Positions 9,196-20,689 of a DNA stretch of 64,000 nt are shown in pieces. The notes under the pieces are model-generated. The model worked only from the letters and a program-made list of their open reading frames with translations. It searched no databases and was not told the origin of the DNA. Source of the DNA: Solanum dulcamara. Its lineage: Eukaryota; Streptophyta; Magnoliopsida; Solanales; Solanaceae. The translations under genes and the position numbers were made by a program. The stretch lies in the NCBI RefSeq assembly GCF_947179165.1, contig NC_077242.1:43269097-43333096 (forward strand). The letters are read 5' to 3'. Position 1 is the stretch's first letter, and each line of letters starts with the position of its first letter.

Positions 9196-10583
9196 TATGT
9201 GGAATTCTCTTGATGCATGTCTGTGATTCCTGAGTCCCCAACTGATGTAAGCCTAATGACATCTAAAGGGCACTTCGGATAAGTACCTTCCTGGTCTTCA
9301 AGTGACGGTTCACTTGACAGTTTCATCGAGTCTCAGATAAGGACTTAGTTGCATATGGTTTCTCACTACTCTACTTGTGCATACTATAACCCTTCTTTCT
9401 TCGCATCCCACGATGGGCCGGATATTATGTCGGACGCAGCTTTACTACTTCTTTCACCGCGTCCTGGGCCGGATGTGTATAGTTCCACGCACGAGGAGAT
9501 AATGCCGTACATGAGGTGTGATATATGTTATATGTTATGATGATACGATTATTCACCGAGTCCCAGGCTGGTTACAATATGATAGTATATGTGGTGAAAT
9601 AAGGGAGGCACCACCGAGTCCCTCCTTAGAGGGCCGGGTACGTATGTATATTATGATGGTACGCAATAGACGTACACCACTCCATTCACCGAGTCCCTCA
9701 CTAAAGGGGCCGAATACTTTATGTAGTCATGCATATGAGATTAAAGCAATACATTATGACCCTGAGCCCCGCAGTGAACCGGGTATAATATGATGATATA
9801 CATGATAAGATGATACCGTATACGATGATATGATACCGTATACGATGATATGATGAAATGAAATGCATTATGATACGATGATATGTGATTATGAAGTAAT
9901 GATGATGACACCGAGTTCACTAGAGGGCCGGGCACAGTATATGGTGGTGTATAGGATTACGTGTCCTAAGATGCAGGTACAGTAATTTGTTAATTGTTAT
10001 ACTTGTCCCCTGTATCCCTATTTCAGTTATGATCTCAGTTACGATATGTTATGCTTTACATACTTAGTACATATATCATACTGATCCCCCTTTTCTCGGG
10101 GGGCTGCGTTTCATGCCCGCAGGTACAGATGTTTATTCTGGAGATCCATCAGCATATGAGTTCCTCTCAGCTGTGTCGGAAGTGCTTCACTGTTCTGGAG
10201 CCTAAATTTTGATGCTGGTCACTTCATTATATATTTTTACATTCAGGGGTACGGCGGAGGCCTTGTCCCGCCATGTGTTGTGGTTACTATTCTTAGAAGT
10301 TTGTAGACATATGTGTATGTGGGTTGTTTGTGAGTTAGTTTCGATGTTGCCTATTCAATATATTGTGAATGATTTTGTTATAGCAGCCTTGTCGGCTTGC
10401 GTGCCCTTTCATGATATAATATGAATGGAAGAGGCTACAGGAACATAAAAAAGTTTTAACTCATCGGGGTTTTTTTCGAGTAGTATCCCCTTGTTCATAG
10501 TTCAGTACGACTATAACAGATAGGTAGGTATACGGGGGTCCAGGTTGGACCCCAGTTGCGGCCTATGGGGTTGGGTCGTGACA

Positions 10584-10588
10584 CTAGT
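10584..10588. repeat. Target site duplication, right copy (CTAGT), of E1
   Basis: CTAGT directly follows the terminal ACA of the 3' LTR and matches 3049-3053. Confidence 0.93.
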
Positions 10589-11645
10589 TGGATTAAAGTT
10601 TGGTTATTATTGTCATTACTATAGTATTGTATTTTAAGGTACTCATGTATGTTGAGGGAATAAAAATACAGATATGGATGAGTACACGTGCTGCTGGTTG
10701 CAGCCATGTTATACTCCTTTTCGTGTAATTGTAATTTTACAAAATACAGATCCAAAAACCATATTTTGATGTCGTAGTTTTGGATGGACTGTTTGGAACT
10801 CGTTTTGAATAACGTTGAAGTAGTTTTATTTTATATTAATGGTGATTGTTGTTGTTGGTGTGTTTGTGCTAATCAAAAGATAATTGGATGTTCGAATAGA
10901 GCCAGTTATAGAGCAACTATTAATAGACTAGTCGCCAAAGGTGAATGAGGAAATGATTCCTATGGATACTTGAATGTAGATTTAAGAGCTGGAAAGTTGA
11001 AATTTATTAATATTAGTATTACATTCGTTTTCAATAGGTTTAAAGGGATACGAAGCAAGCATGGTTACGGTTGATCCGTAAAAGATATGTAAGGCCTATC
11101 CCTTCTTTTCTTTCGGCATGTCTTAGATATAAGTAAAATGTTATATGAGCTTTGAGGGTAAGTCCATTCATAAGATCTGAGTATAACTCGTGACTCTTAT
11201 TAACTTCTGGATATTAAAACTCATAAAGTTGTTTAGTTACTACCCTCGAGCCTTCTGTATGTTGAATAGTAATTGGATGTATAAGCTCCTACTCCTAAGG
11301 ACTCTACGATGAAAAATATCTCTGATACTAGAAGTTGTTTAGCTGTGTCTTGATACTTTTCTAAGATTCCTGAGGCTCCAGTTGAGATGGTCCTTAATGA
11401 CATTTAGAGGGTACTTGAGATGATTACTACTCTGATCTTCACATGATGGTTCACTTGACTATTTTATTGAGTCTTAGATAATGATTTCACTTGCATATGG
11501 TTACTCACGACTCTGCTCGTAGATACTGTTAATACATCTCTCACCGAGTCCCATAATGGGCTGGGTATGTTATCATGCACAGCTTTACTACAGCTTCACC
11601 GAGTCCCGAGCCAGGTATGATATATATATATAATGATATTGATGA

Positions 11646-12600
11646 ACTTATATTGCACCATTTGTTCCTCAAGCCTACCGTCTTTGTCCCTTAAGGATTT
11701 CACTATTTTTGAGGTGAAGTCGTGTGCATGCAGTACCCCTCTATGTCTTATGCCTTTCCACCCTTATTGCGTACCCAACACAGACTTCTAACTTTCTCAA
11801 CAACATAGCAAATTCACCTCAATCATGGCCTTACCTTATCACCATGTAGTCGTACTACACCTTTAAGTTCATAACTATATATTCCCTTTTCATTCCATAC
11901 TCATAATCAATTAATTACATCTACCTTGGGTGCTTCCATTCGAATTCCCTTATCATTTCTCCCGTCTATGTCTATCTTTTATTCTGCACACGAGGAATCT
12001 TATGCTACCTTTGTATAATTTGGAACACATACGCATAATCCTTTTTCTCATTTCCAAAACATATTCTGTTCATCCATCTTTATTCGTATCATACCCATCA
12101 TTTCCTAACACCCATTCTACCTTGTTGCTCATCTTTCTACAGCTTGGTATTTTGCAGTTCCGTCACTTCTAGCATTCATATCCTTAGCTACACCTGTGAT
12201 GACTTATTGCTACACTATTATCTCTCTTTCTTCCTGTTTCCTCCTTTCAGTTTATCTTTCTTTCCTTGTTCTTGCTATCATTTCCGTCATCATATAACCT
12301 TTATTCGAAGCTTTCCCTACAAAACTTGATAAGTCTTTCTTATTTGTTCTATACCTCACTTTTTTGTTTCACTCTTTTCTTTATATTCTTTTCACATGGA
12401 CCACGTCATATCTTTGGCCACTTTGTCATTAGGATTTGCTTATTTCCATAACGATTCTCATTATATTCACCTTATATCCTCTTCGTATTCCACCCCATAG
12501 TATAACACTTCTTAACCTTTTTCATGATTCTTACTATGGGTTAATTACACTAGGTAAAGTAAGTATACTTAACATTTTACCCTTCTTAGTCAGTCTTATC
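11646..12600 (-). mobile_element. NC sequence of E2 (unrecognised, pyrimidine-rich on plus strand)
   Basis: This stretch matches 29990-30720 in E8 in the same orientation. For example 12497-12556 and 30652-30711 are nearly the same sequence ('ttacactagg' near their ends). It follows RNase H where integrase would be expected. The plus strand is pyrimidine-rich, so the overlapping plus-strand ORFs at 11930-12699 are rich in Leu, Ser, Phe and Pro; they look like composition artefacts. I do not recognise any domain on either strand. Confidence 0.6.
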
Positions 12601-13030
12601 CTTATCCGCTCTGGTTGTTTATCTGCCAAGCTACCCATTGATTTATGGCTAAGTACATCTACTATAACATTTTCTTTCCCTTGGGGGTATAAGATGTAAA
12701 TATCATAATCTTTTAGCTACTCTAGCCACCTTCTTTGCCATAACTTCAGCTCCTTCTGCTTAAAGATGTATTGGAGACTTTTATGATCTGTATAGATATT
12801 AATATGTACGCCATATAGATAGTGCCTCCATATTTTCAAAGCATGAATTACTGTTAATAACTCCAGATCATGAGTTGGATAATTCCTTTCGTGCTTCGTG
12901 AGCTATCGGGAGGCATAGGCTACGACTCTACCATGTTGCATTAATACACAACCTAGCCCAACATCGGAAGCATCACAATAAATAACGTAGCCATCTAGTC
13001 CTTCAAGGAGAGTTAGAACTGGGGTCGTAG
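12601..13030 (-). pseudogene. Decayed RNase H domain of E2
   Basis: The minus strand around 12640-12720 reads a tail ending KENVVADVLSHKSMG, the characteristic end of gypsy RNase H (PGKxNVVADALSR). Further upstream (12760-12960) the frame pieces correspond to the segment that runs from the 'YCDASD' start through the 'TDHKSLQ' stretch, here interrupted. The domain would degrade the RNA strand of the RNA/DNA hybrid during reverse transcription. Substitutions and breaks leave it inactive. Confidence 0.8.
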
Positions 13031-14000
13031 TCAACTTATCTTTTAGCAACTCAAAGCTTCATTTACAAGTATCGGTCTACTGGAACTTAGCCGCCTTCCG
13101 AGTTAGCCTTGTTAAAGGTTCTTAAATAGAACCAAAGATCTCCACGAATCTCCTGTAATATCTTACTAGCCTCAGGAAAATATGTACCTCAGTAGGTGTC
13201 GTAGGTCTAGGCCAACTATTTACGGCCTCAACTTTTTGTGTATCTACTTGAATACCATCAGTTCCAATAATATGCCCCAAAAATACTACTGAAGTCAACC
13301 ATAATTCACATTTTATATAAATTTAGCGTACAACTTCTGGTGCTAAAGCACCCCAAGTACCATCCGCAAATGATCCGTATGTTCCTCTTCTAATCGTGAA
13401 TAGACCAGAATATCATCAATAAATACAATCACAAACAACTCTAAAAATGTCTTGAACACCCGATTCATTAGGTCCATAAATACCGCTGGAGCATTAGTCA
13501 GCCCAAAAGACATTACTCTAAACTTATTGCCCGTATCGAGTTCATAACACAGTCTTTGGAATATGTGTTTCCCATACTCGTACGTGGTGATAGCCTGACC
13601 GCAGGTCTATCTTTAAGAAACACTTGACACCCTACAACTGGTCAACTAAATCATCAATTCTGGAGAAGGGATATTTGTTCTTTATTGTTACCTTATTCAG
13701 TTGCCTATAATCAATATATATTCGTAGCAACCCATCTTTCTTTCTCACAAATAGTACCGATGCTCCCCAAGGTAATGTGCTGGGCCTAATGAAACCCTTT
13801 TCTAACAAGTCTCTTAGTTGCTCCTTCAACTCCTTCAGCTCTGTGGGTTCCATTCTATAGCGAGGAATAGATATGGGCTGAGTATCTAGTAACACATCTA
13901 TACTGAACTCTATCTCCCATTCAGGGGGAAGACCTAGGAGTTCATCTAGGAATATATGTGGATATTCATTGACTACTAGCACTCACTGAAGAGTCGATAC
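13031..14000 (-). pseudogene. Decayed reverse transcriptase of E2
   Basis: The best open part is 13632-13982, whose protein includes [45 protein letters not shown] and [16 protein letters not shown], the standard N-terminal RT blocks of Ty3/gypsy. The catalytic block is still visible in another frame at about 13395-13432 as [10 protein letters not shown] (the F-x-D-D motif), preceded by [12 protein letters not shown] near 13470-13515. Frameshifts lie between the blocks, for example near 13600. RT copies element RNA into DNA in the virus-like particle. Both catalytic aspartates persist but no continuous frame does. Confidence 0.9.
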
Positions 14001-14490
14001 CTCTGCTTCCAGGTTATGCACATAAACCAGATGATAAATATACTCATTTCTAACCATCTTCCTTGCCTTGAGGTGTGAAATAAATTTACCCCTCTGTGAT
14101 GTCATATTCCCCAACCATTCGATTATTGGCTCTTCCAAGAACTGGAACCAAATTATTTTGTTTCTACAATCAATGTTAGCATAACAAGAAGCTAACTAGT
14201 TCATACCCATAATAAAGTCAAACTCTGTCATACTTAACTATATTAAATCGGCAAGGTATGATGACTATAGACACCCACCGAGCAATTTCTATATATTTTC
14301 TTGGCTATAACAGAGTCTCCTACCAGTGTGGCTACCTTAAATGGTTCTATTAACTCATGTTTTATTCCAATCCTACTAGAAACAAAGGAAGATATATATG
14401 ATAAGGTGGAGCCTAGATCTACCAATGCATATACATCCCGGGAGAAGATTGATAATATACCTATAACCATATTTGGTAACGCCTCCTGAT
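14001..14490 (-). pseudogene. Decayed retropepsin-type protease of E2
   Basis: The frame at 14243-14470 encodes RDVYALVDLGSTLSYIS. In this family the active site is normally D-(S/T/P)-G; here D18 (codon 14417-14419) is followed by Leu and then Gly, so the catalytic Asp is present but the middle residue is unusual. The downstream part (14040-14240) matches the linker towards RT but has stops. The protease would cut the gag-pol polyprotein. Confidence 0.8.
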
Positions 14491-15793
14491 CTTGTCTACT
14501 AGATAAGGCATAGATACAGTTCGAAGGACTGCTAGAATTGAAAGTTCCACCATGTCCAACTTATGTATGAACACCTTGCCCTATAGGGCGCATAGACACC
14601 GAAGAATAAGAACCAACAACTAACCCAGTAGCCTGAGATATACCACTTGGGTTACCGCTGAGTGGACACTCTCTCATGAGATGGCCTTGATGGCTGCAAG
14701 TAAAAAAAACACCTGTAGCAAAATGGAATTCCCTAAAATGAGATCTACCACAACAAGAATAATGATGCAAAGGTGGCCTCGACTGACGCAAACCCCTGTT
14801 CATCTTTGAACCTAAAATCCTAGAGCTCTGACTGGCTCCTCAATACCCTGTGCTATCAAATCTCCCATCTGTGAACTGTGGGGGTGCACTTCGGGCTGGC
14901 TGAGAAGGATATCTACTATAGTGCTGAGGCTTACCGCCTCGAAACTCCCTCGAATAACCAGCCAACCTAGCTCTCTTATACTGGCCTATGTCATAATCTC
15001 TATTGGGCAGATGCCCTCTGTAACAATCCTCTACCCCTTGTGCGTATGCCTGTACCCAAGCAATATCCATACCTAGTTGAGAAGCCATGTCCATACAGTT
15101 ATCAACCAAATAATGATCCAATCCTATCACATAATGATGCACTCTATCAGCCATATCACCTACAATAATGGGCGCATGTCTCGCCAATGAGTCAAACTCA
15201 AGGCTATAATCTCTAATACTTCTCCAATTCTGCCTTAATTGTAATAATATATCAACTATGGCTCATCTCATCTCCAGAGGTGGAAAATGGACAAGGAAGG
15301 CTTCCACAAACTCATTTCATACTTCTAGAGGAGATCCCTCACCCCTCGATAATTCCTAAGAATCATACCATTTAACGGCTACATCATGCAACCGATATGA
15401 AGACAACTCAACAGACTCAGTCTCAGAGGCCCTAATTATTCTCAACATATGCTGCATCAGTCAAGTAAACTCCTGTGGGTCATCCGTAGGTCTTGATCCA
15501 TAAAACTCTTGGGGGTTACAAGTCAGGAAGTCACGAACCCTCAAATTATCATGCCTATTTACATTATCTACTCCTAGCCTATGCCTTGGAGCCAGCCCTT
15601 CCATTAATCTAGTTAGCAACTGAACTTCATCTCTCATAGCTCTATCTTTCTCCCCTAGCTGTGGGGCTAGAGGCTCAGGTATTGGAGACTTAGGCATGGA
15701 TTGGGCATGGGCCCTAGTAACTCATAGGGTCTGGCTAGTCTCTTCTGCAACTCACTTGCCCTTCTGGGTAGCTGTCCCTTTCCTTGGAGGCAT
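14491..15793 (-). pseudogene. Decayed gag of E2 with zinc-knuckle remnant
   Basis: The start is the ATG read at 15793-15791 (MPPRKGTATQKGK..., then a stop), two bases after an acceptor-like 'tgtgcag'. Frame pieces follow in gag order: 15461-15697 (RAMRDEVQLLTRLMEG, NLRVRDFLTCNPQEFYGS), 14840-15187 (MADRVHHYVIGLDHYLVDNC, IAWVQAYAQGVED) and 14561-14803 with the nucleocapsid knuckle TCSHQGHLMREC. The CCHC first cysteine is Phe, so the zinc site is broken. The equivalent region 15190-15460 is closed by stops. Gag would form the particle and bind element RNA. Confidence 0.88.
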
Positions 15794-15997
15794 CGCTGCA
15801 CACATAGTAATATATTAGGGAGGAATTATCTTGATAATGCACCTCCATCGCACAATTTAAAGTAGATAAGAAATATAGCATCCTAAATGTCCCATAGCCT
15901 CCTGTTTATAGATGAGGTATACAACACAATGATAAACAAGACTATACTAGACACGATTTGTAGACACTCTATGGATGAACTACTCTGATACCACTTT
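15794..15997 (-). other. E2 leader and primer binding site
   Basis: The PBS complement ACTCTGATACCA is at 15982-15993 (one change from GCTCTGATACCA), four bases from the LTR end at 15998. The leader between PBS and gag contains 'gtagcctcctgtttataga' (minus-strand feature near 15896-15915), also found in E1, E3, E5, E6, E7 and E8. Confidence 0.9.
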
Positions 15998-18741
15998 TGT
16001 CATGATCCAACCCTGTTGGCCATGATTGGTGTCCCAGTTGGACACTCGCGTGTACCCCTATTAACTATAAGTAAACCACGCTTAACTTATAACTTAAGGA
16101 CATAAAATGTTATCTCAAAATGTCACATGTTCACATATTGGCATAACCCGAATCCTGAGGAGTCGCAACCTATTAATAGGTAACATAGGATATATGCCAA
16201 TGTGGTTGTCATAGCATGTGGGGTCGTCCCACTATATACATATACGCGAGCCGACAAGGATGCTACTACAAAAGGGAATATCCCAAAATATAAGTCATAT
16301 GGACACAACTGAACACATATACAAACAACCCACACACACATATATGTACAGACTGCTAAGAGTGTCAACGGTATTATATGGTGGGATAGGGCCCCCACCG
16401 TACCTCTGAATAAACAAATATATACATTAAAGATAACAAAAATCTGGGCTCCAGCACAATAGAACATTTCCAAAACTGCTAAGTGGAAATCCTAAGTTGG
16501 CGTATCCCTGAAACGCGAGTCTGTACCTGCAGGCATAAAATGCAGCCCCCCCCCCAAAAAAAAGGGGGTCAGTACGATATATGTACTGAGTATATAAAGC
16601 ATATCAAAGCATAAAAAAATAACATCTGAAGTAGAGGTTCAGGAGACAAATATCCTAGTCAAGAAATCACTGTAAGTGTATCTTATGAAATAAAATCATG
16701 CATGGTCATATCATATATTATATCCAGCCTATTATGGACTCGGTGAGTTTGTCATAGACATGTATCATATTCGGCCCATCATGGGGCCCAGCGCCATTAT
16801 CACATTATCATGTTATCATACCATATAATTATATATATATACCATACCCGACCCTCTAGTGAGGGACTTAGTGAATAATGCAGTAAAACTGAGCATGATA
16901 ACGTACCCAGCCAAGAACTTGGTGAAAGATGTATTAACAGTATGCATGAGCAGAGTAGTGAGTAACCATATATAAATCAAATCATCATCTGAGACTTAAT
17001 GGAATAGTCAAGTAAACCATCACTTGAAGATTAGGGTAGTAATCATCTCAAGTACCCTCTAAATGTCATTAAGGATCATATAGAATGGAGCTTTAGGAAT
17101 CATAGACATGTATCAAGACAATGCTAAAAATCTTATGGAATCAGAGATATTTGCCATCGTAGAGTCCTTAGGAATAGAAGCTTATACATCTAATTACTTA
17201 TCAACATATAGAAGGCTCGAGGGCAATAACTCAACTACTTTAAGAGTTTTAACATCCAGAAATGAATAAGAGTCATGAATCATACCCGGAGCTTATGAAT
17301 GGAATTATCCCCAAAGCTCATATCACATATCACTTATATCTAAGGCATGCCAAAAGAAAAGAGGGATAGGCATTACATACCTTTTATGGATTAACCGTAA
17401 CCAAGCTTGCTTCGTTACCCGTTAAACCTATTTAACATGAAAGTAATACTATTATTAATAAAATACAACTTTCTAACTTATAAATCTACAAACAACTACC
17501 TATAGGAATCATTTTCTCATTCACACTTCTCGATTAGTATTTTGGTTCATTAAGAACTTAATGGAAATCGGGAAGCATGTCCTCTAGATAACTCGCCTAA
17601 TACAAACTTCCAATTAGCCTCCGATTAGCAAACAATACCACAATAATACCCACCATCCATATACAATAAAAATACTTCAATATTATCCAATACAAGCTCC
17701 AAGCAGTCCACCCAAAACCACGACATCAAAATATGGTTTTCGATATTTATATCATAAAATCATAACCATACGGAAAGGACCATAACGTGGCTGCGAATAG
17801 TAAAACTTCTACTCATTCATGACTATATTGTCAGCCCTTCAACATACCTGTATTACCTTCAAATACAACACCATCATAATGACAACACTAATTAAACTTA
17901 AATCCAACTAGAACGACTTCAATTCTATCCATTTACAACGTCAACAATAACCGTGTAATTTTCTTACCCTAACCCTACTTAATACAAAGTAATCTTTCCA
18001 TTACAACACCATTAACTACAATTTGAATAGAAGAAACCCTACAGTAGTAACTTGGCTTCTTAACTCCACTGAAAGTTGATGGCGTCCCATTGGACTTTCT
18101 TGTTATCCCAATAATTAATTTATGTTGCTAATCACCTTTATTTGATTGAAGAATACCTTAGATAATTAATTAATGGATTAGCTCTCTCCTTCATTCTCTC
18201 AAGAATTTTCAAAGTTGAAGATAAGGAAATGAACCCTTAGTCATAAATTTATCCTTATATACACCACCTTTTGGGTGACACGTGTTAGCCCCTAAGGGTG
18301 ACACGTGTTAGCCCCTAAGGGTGACACGTGTCTAGCCCCTACATGTCTACCTCATCCATGATCCCACCCCACAACTGCCATGTGTCTTGGTGGGATCCAC
18401 CTTAGTAGGTGCATCACCTAGTCATGCCAAGTAGGTGCATCACCTACTTACTCCTTTTCGTAGGGTCGTAATCTAGTCTCGCCTTGAGAACCTACATGAT
18501 CTTTACTACTCAAGCTTGACATGTACTCATGTAGCTTAATAATGTAAGACATCCAAACTGGTAGCTTACGTAGGTCGATTACCATGACTTATTATTTAGC
18601 CTCCAACTCCTTTCAAATCCTTCCAAACCTATCTCCAACCATCACTACTCACATATTACTTCATAGATAACATGGATCACATGGCAACTTTTTAGAGGCA
18701 CTAAAAAAATGTTCTAGTGTAAAAATGTGTGGGGTATAACA
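15998..18741 (-). repeat. E2 5' LTR (2744 bp)
   Basis: On plus it runs TGTCATGATCC... to ...GGGGTATAACA, the reverse complement of a TGTTATACCCC...GGATCATGACA LTR. It carries the C/G hairpin (16545-16567), 'ggcccatcatggg' repeats (16730-16920), a three-unit G-box repeat (18276-18335) and AAGTAGGTG palindromes (18400-18450). It is several hundred bases shorter than the other complete LTRs, with the shortening mostly in the repeat zone. The ORF at 16123-16473 lies in this LTR and shows no domain. Confidence 0.9.
18270..18338 (-). promoter_or_regulatory. Three tandem G-boxes before the E2 LTR TATA region
   Basis: CACGTG cores occur at 18279-18284, 18302-18307 and 18325-18330, an exact 23-bp period with unit text 'cctaagggtgacacgtgtta'. 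'ttatataca' (18256-18264), downstream in minus-strand reading, would be the TATA box. Tandem growth of the G-box unit differs between LTR copies. Confidence 0.7.
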
Positions 18742-19204
18742 AATGTGATGATTTCCAATAATCCCCATCACTCCCATGCGTAGCCAAAAGTTTCACGATC
18801 CACCAGCATTTAGAATCACCCAATTTAGACACCCACATCTCCCACAATTGAATTTTGAAGTCCTTAGTTAAAGATGAAATGCGTCTTGTCTTTTAACTTA
18901 AAGACCAGAAAATATTGGCCTTCGTGATCATGGCAAAAGTGGCCCATGATACTAGTGAATAGGGGATTGATGCTCCACAAATGCGAAGAAGGCCTCCAAA
19001 AACACGGCTAGTGCCTCGTGAATGCAGAGGCCTTGGTGCTTAGCTTTCCTGAATGGGGCACATCATGTTTTTCCAAAGTTCAAATCTCTAACAGGGTGCT
19101 CAGGATTCGTTTGAAACCCCGTGCGCACAAACAAACTATGCAACCCAACCAAATTGGACGTTCTGACTCAACAGTGCACTCAAAATTTCTATTCGAGATC
19201 ATCT
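18742..19204. other. Unassigned block between E2 and E3
   Basis: This 463-bp stretch matches none of the LTR or internal sequences here. It is less AT-rich and contains 'atgcgaagaaggcctcc' and 'cctcgtgaatgcagaggcc', resembling degraded CGCGAAG-type repeats that I associate with other plant gypsy lineages. The ORF at 19018-19221 overlaps it and runs into LTR sequence, so it is not a gene. It may be original target DNA or a piece of an unrelated transposon. Confidence 0.4.
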
Positions 19205-20560
19205 CAATAAGACAAAAGTAATACTCTTATTAATAACCTTCGACTTTCCATCTTCTAAATCTATAACTAATTATCCATAGGAATCATCACCTCATTTACA
19301 CTTCTCAACTAGCATATTGATTAGGTGAGAAGGTAAGGGAAATCGGGCAGCATTTCCTCTATAACTCGCCCTATCCGAACTTCCAATTACCCTTCGATTA
19401 GCACAACCATATCAAAAAAAAACCACCACCCATATACCATAAAACTACTTCAACATTATTCAATATAAGTTCCAAATAGCCCACCAAAAACCATGACATC
19501 AAATTATGATTTCCAACCTTTATTTTGTAAAACCACAACCACACAAAAAAGAATATAACGTGGCTACGAACAACAGCACTTATACTCATTTATAACCATA
19601 TTTCCATCGCTTCAACATATGCAACTTACCTTCAAATACAATATCATAGTAACGACAACACTAACAAAACTTTAATCTAACTTGAACGACCTCAATTCTG
19701 TCCATTTACAATGTCAACAATAACTATGTAATTTTCCTACCTCCAAACTTATTTAATACAAGTAATCTTTCCATTATAATATCATTAACTCCAATTTAAA
19801 AGGAAGAAACCCTACTTTAGCAACTTGGCTCCACAACTCGACTGAAAATTGATGGACTTCTCGTTGCACTTTATTGCTGCCCCAATAATTAATTTATGTT
19901 GTTAAACACCTTTATTTTCTTGAAGAATACCTTAGATAATTAATTTACGAATTGAAATTCTAGGCCTTACCTTGTTTCTAGCTTGGCCATAACTCTCTGC
20001 TTCTTTCTCTCTATTTTTCTCCAAAATTCTAAGTGTAGAAGATGATAATGAAACCCTTAGTCATTAGCTGATATATATACCCCTCCTTCGAGAGTGAAAC
20101 ATGTCAGCCCTAAGGGTGACACATTTCCATCTTCTAGGCGTCCACCTCAGCCCATGCACCCACACAATGGCTGCCATGTATGTTGGTGGGGTCCACCTTA
20201 GTAGGTGCATCACTTACTCAATCCAAGTAGGTGTATTACCTACTTATTCCAAGTAGGTGCATTACCTTCTTATTCTTTTTCATGAGTTCGTAATCTCGTC
20301 TGACTTTAAGAACCTATGTAATCCTTGCTACTTAAGCTCAACATGTACTCAAGTAGCTTAATTATGTAAGAAATCCAAATTGGTAGCTTACACAAGTAGG
20401 TCGATTACTACAACTCATTATTTGTCCTCCAATTCCTTTCATATCTCTCTAAACCTATTTCCAACAAACACTACTCACACAACTTTAGGGATAACATGGA
20501 TCATATGGCAACTTTCAGAGAAAAAAAAGGTTCCAATGTACAAAAGTACGGGGTATAACA
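19205..20560 (-). repeat. E3 3' LTR, truncated
   Basis: It ends on plus with GGGGTATAACA at 20560, joined to the polypurine tract. The far end stops at 19204/19205 against the unassigned block, so about 2 kb of LTR is lost. It is closely similar to the minus-strand LTR at 36641-38262 (same text 'ggttccaatgtacaaaagt' near both ends), a shared subfamily. It contains three AAGTAGGTG units (20195-20275). Confidence 0.85.
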
Positions 20561-20600
20561 TCATTCTCTCATTTAGAACATTCATCCTAGAATGTTAACT
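20561..20600 (-). other. E3 polypurine tract and palindrome
   Basis: On plus: 'tcattctctcattta' followed by GAACATTC, ATCCTA, GAATGTTAACT. The purine run is broken by several transitions compared with 59881-59896. Confidence 0.8.
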
Positions 20601-20689
20601 AGCCTCATAAGTCCCTTATTAATCAATACAATAGATTTAGAAGTTTAGATTACTGGTAGACATTGGGAACAAGTACGGATATTTATTCT

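Larger units (their letters stand above)
3054..10583 (+). mobile_element. E1: complete but internally deleted Ty3/gypsy (Tekay-like) LTR retrotransposon
   Basis: A 7530-bp insertion bounded by CTAGT duplications. Order: 5' LTR 3054-6519, PBS 6524-6535, 578 bp of internal DNA (6520-7097) holding only a gag start fragment and the polypurine tract, 3' LTR 7098-10583. Both LTRs start TGTTACAC and end GTCGTGACA. LTRs make up more than 90 percent of the element. No protease, RT, RNase H or integrase remains, so it cannot have moved with its own proteins in this form; either it was mobilised in trans or it lost its core after insertion. The intact ends and target duplication favour insertion as a short element, but do not prove it. 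Confidence 0.93.
7098..10583 (+). repeat. E1 3' LTR (3486 bp)
   Basis: It starts TGTTACACCCCGC after the polypurine tract and ends GTCGTGACA before the right CTAGT duplication. The layout matches the 5' LTR block for block: the 20-bp minisatellite at 9076-9195, the hairpin at 10086-10103. It is about 20 bp longer because it keeps two G-box palindromes. ORFs within it mirror those of the 5' LTR and are not credible genes. Confidence 0.95.
2130..11645 (+). mobile_element. Old plus-strand LTR split by insertion of element E1
   Basis: Two pieces, 2130-3053 and 10584-11645, read as one LTR once E1 is removed. It starts TATTACACCCC (decayed TGTTACACCCC). It has the palindromic AAGTAGGTG array (2430-2550), a decayed 'gacacatgtcacc' box, 'tatatatat' TATA-like sequence near 2645, the donor-like AAGGTAAGCC at 2773-2782, and after E1 the 'ttcaataggtttaaag' block (11032) and 'caccgagtccc' repeats (11540-11610). 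The LTR end with GTCGTGACA is missing: the sequence switches near 11645 to minus-strand internal DNA of E2. The 5-bp duplication CTAGT flanking E1 confirms that it was broken by insertion. Confidence 0.8.
11646..18741 (-). mobile_element. E2: decayed Tekay-like Ty3/gypsy element with gag, PR, RT and RNase H
   Basis: Read from right to left: 5' LTR 15998-18741, PBS 15982-15993, gag from the ATG at 15793, protease, RT, RNase H to about 12600, then about 950 bp of the unrecognised NC sequence. Integrase, polypurine tract and 3' LTR are absent: the left end abuts the old plus-strand LTR near 11645. Many stops and frameshifts mean no product. It is the most gene-rich element of the window and shows the coding parent type of the family. 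Confidence 0.88.

Noticed and set aside
3049..11645. A 4-kb tandem segmental duplication (3054-6519 and 7098-10583)
   Set aside because: The PBS and polypurine tract between the copies and the CTAGT flanks show that they are the two LTRs of one retrotransposon.
11930..12699. Overlapping Leu/Ser/Phe-rich plus-strand ORFs suggesting membrane proteins
   Set aside because: The plus strand is pyrimidine-rich here, which removes stops and yields hydrophobic residues. The sequence is antisense NC of E2 and ends in antisense RNase H.
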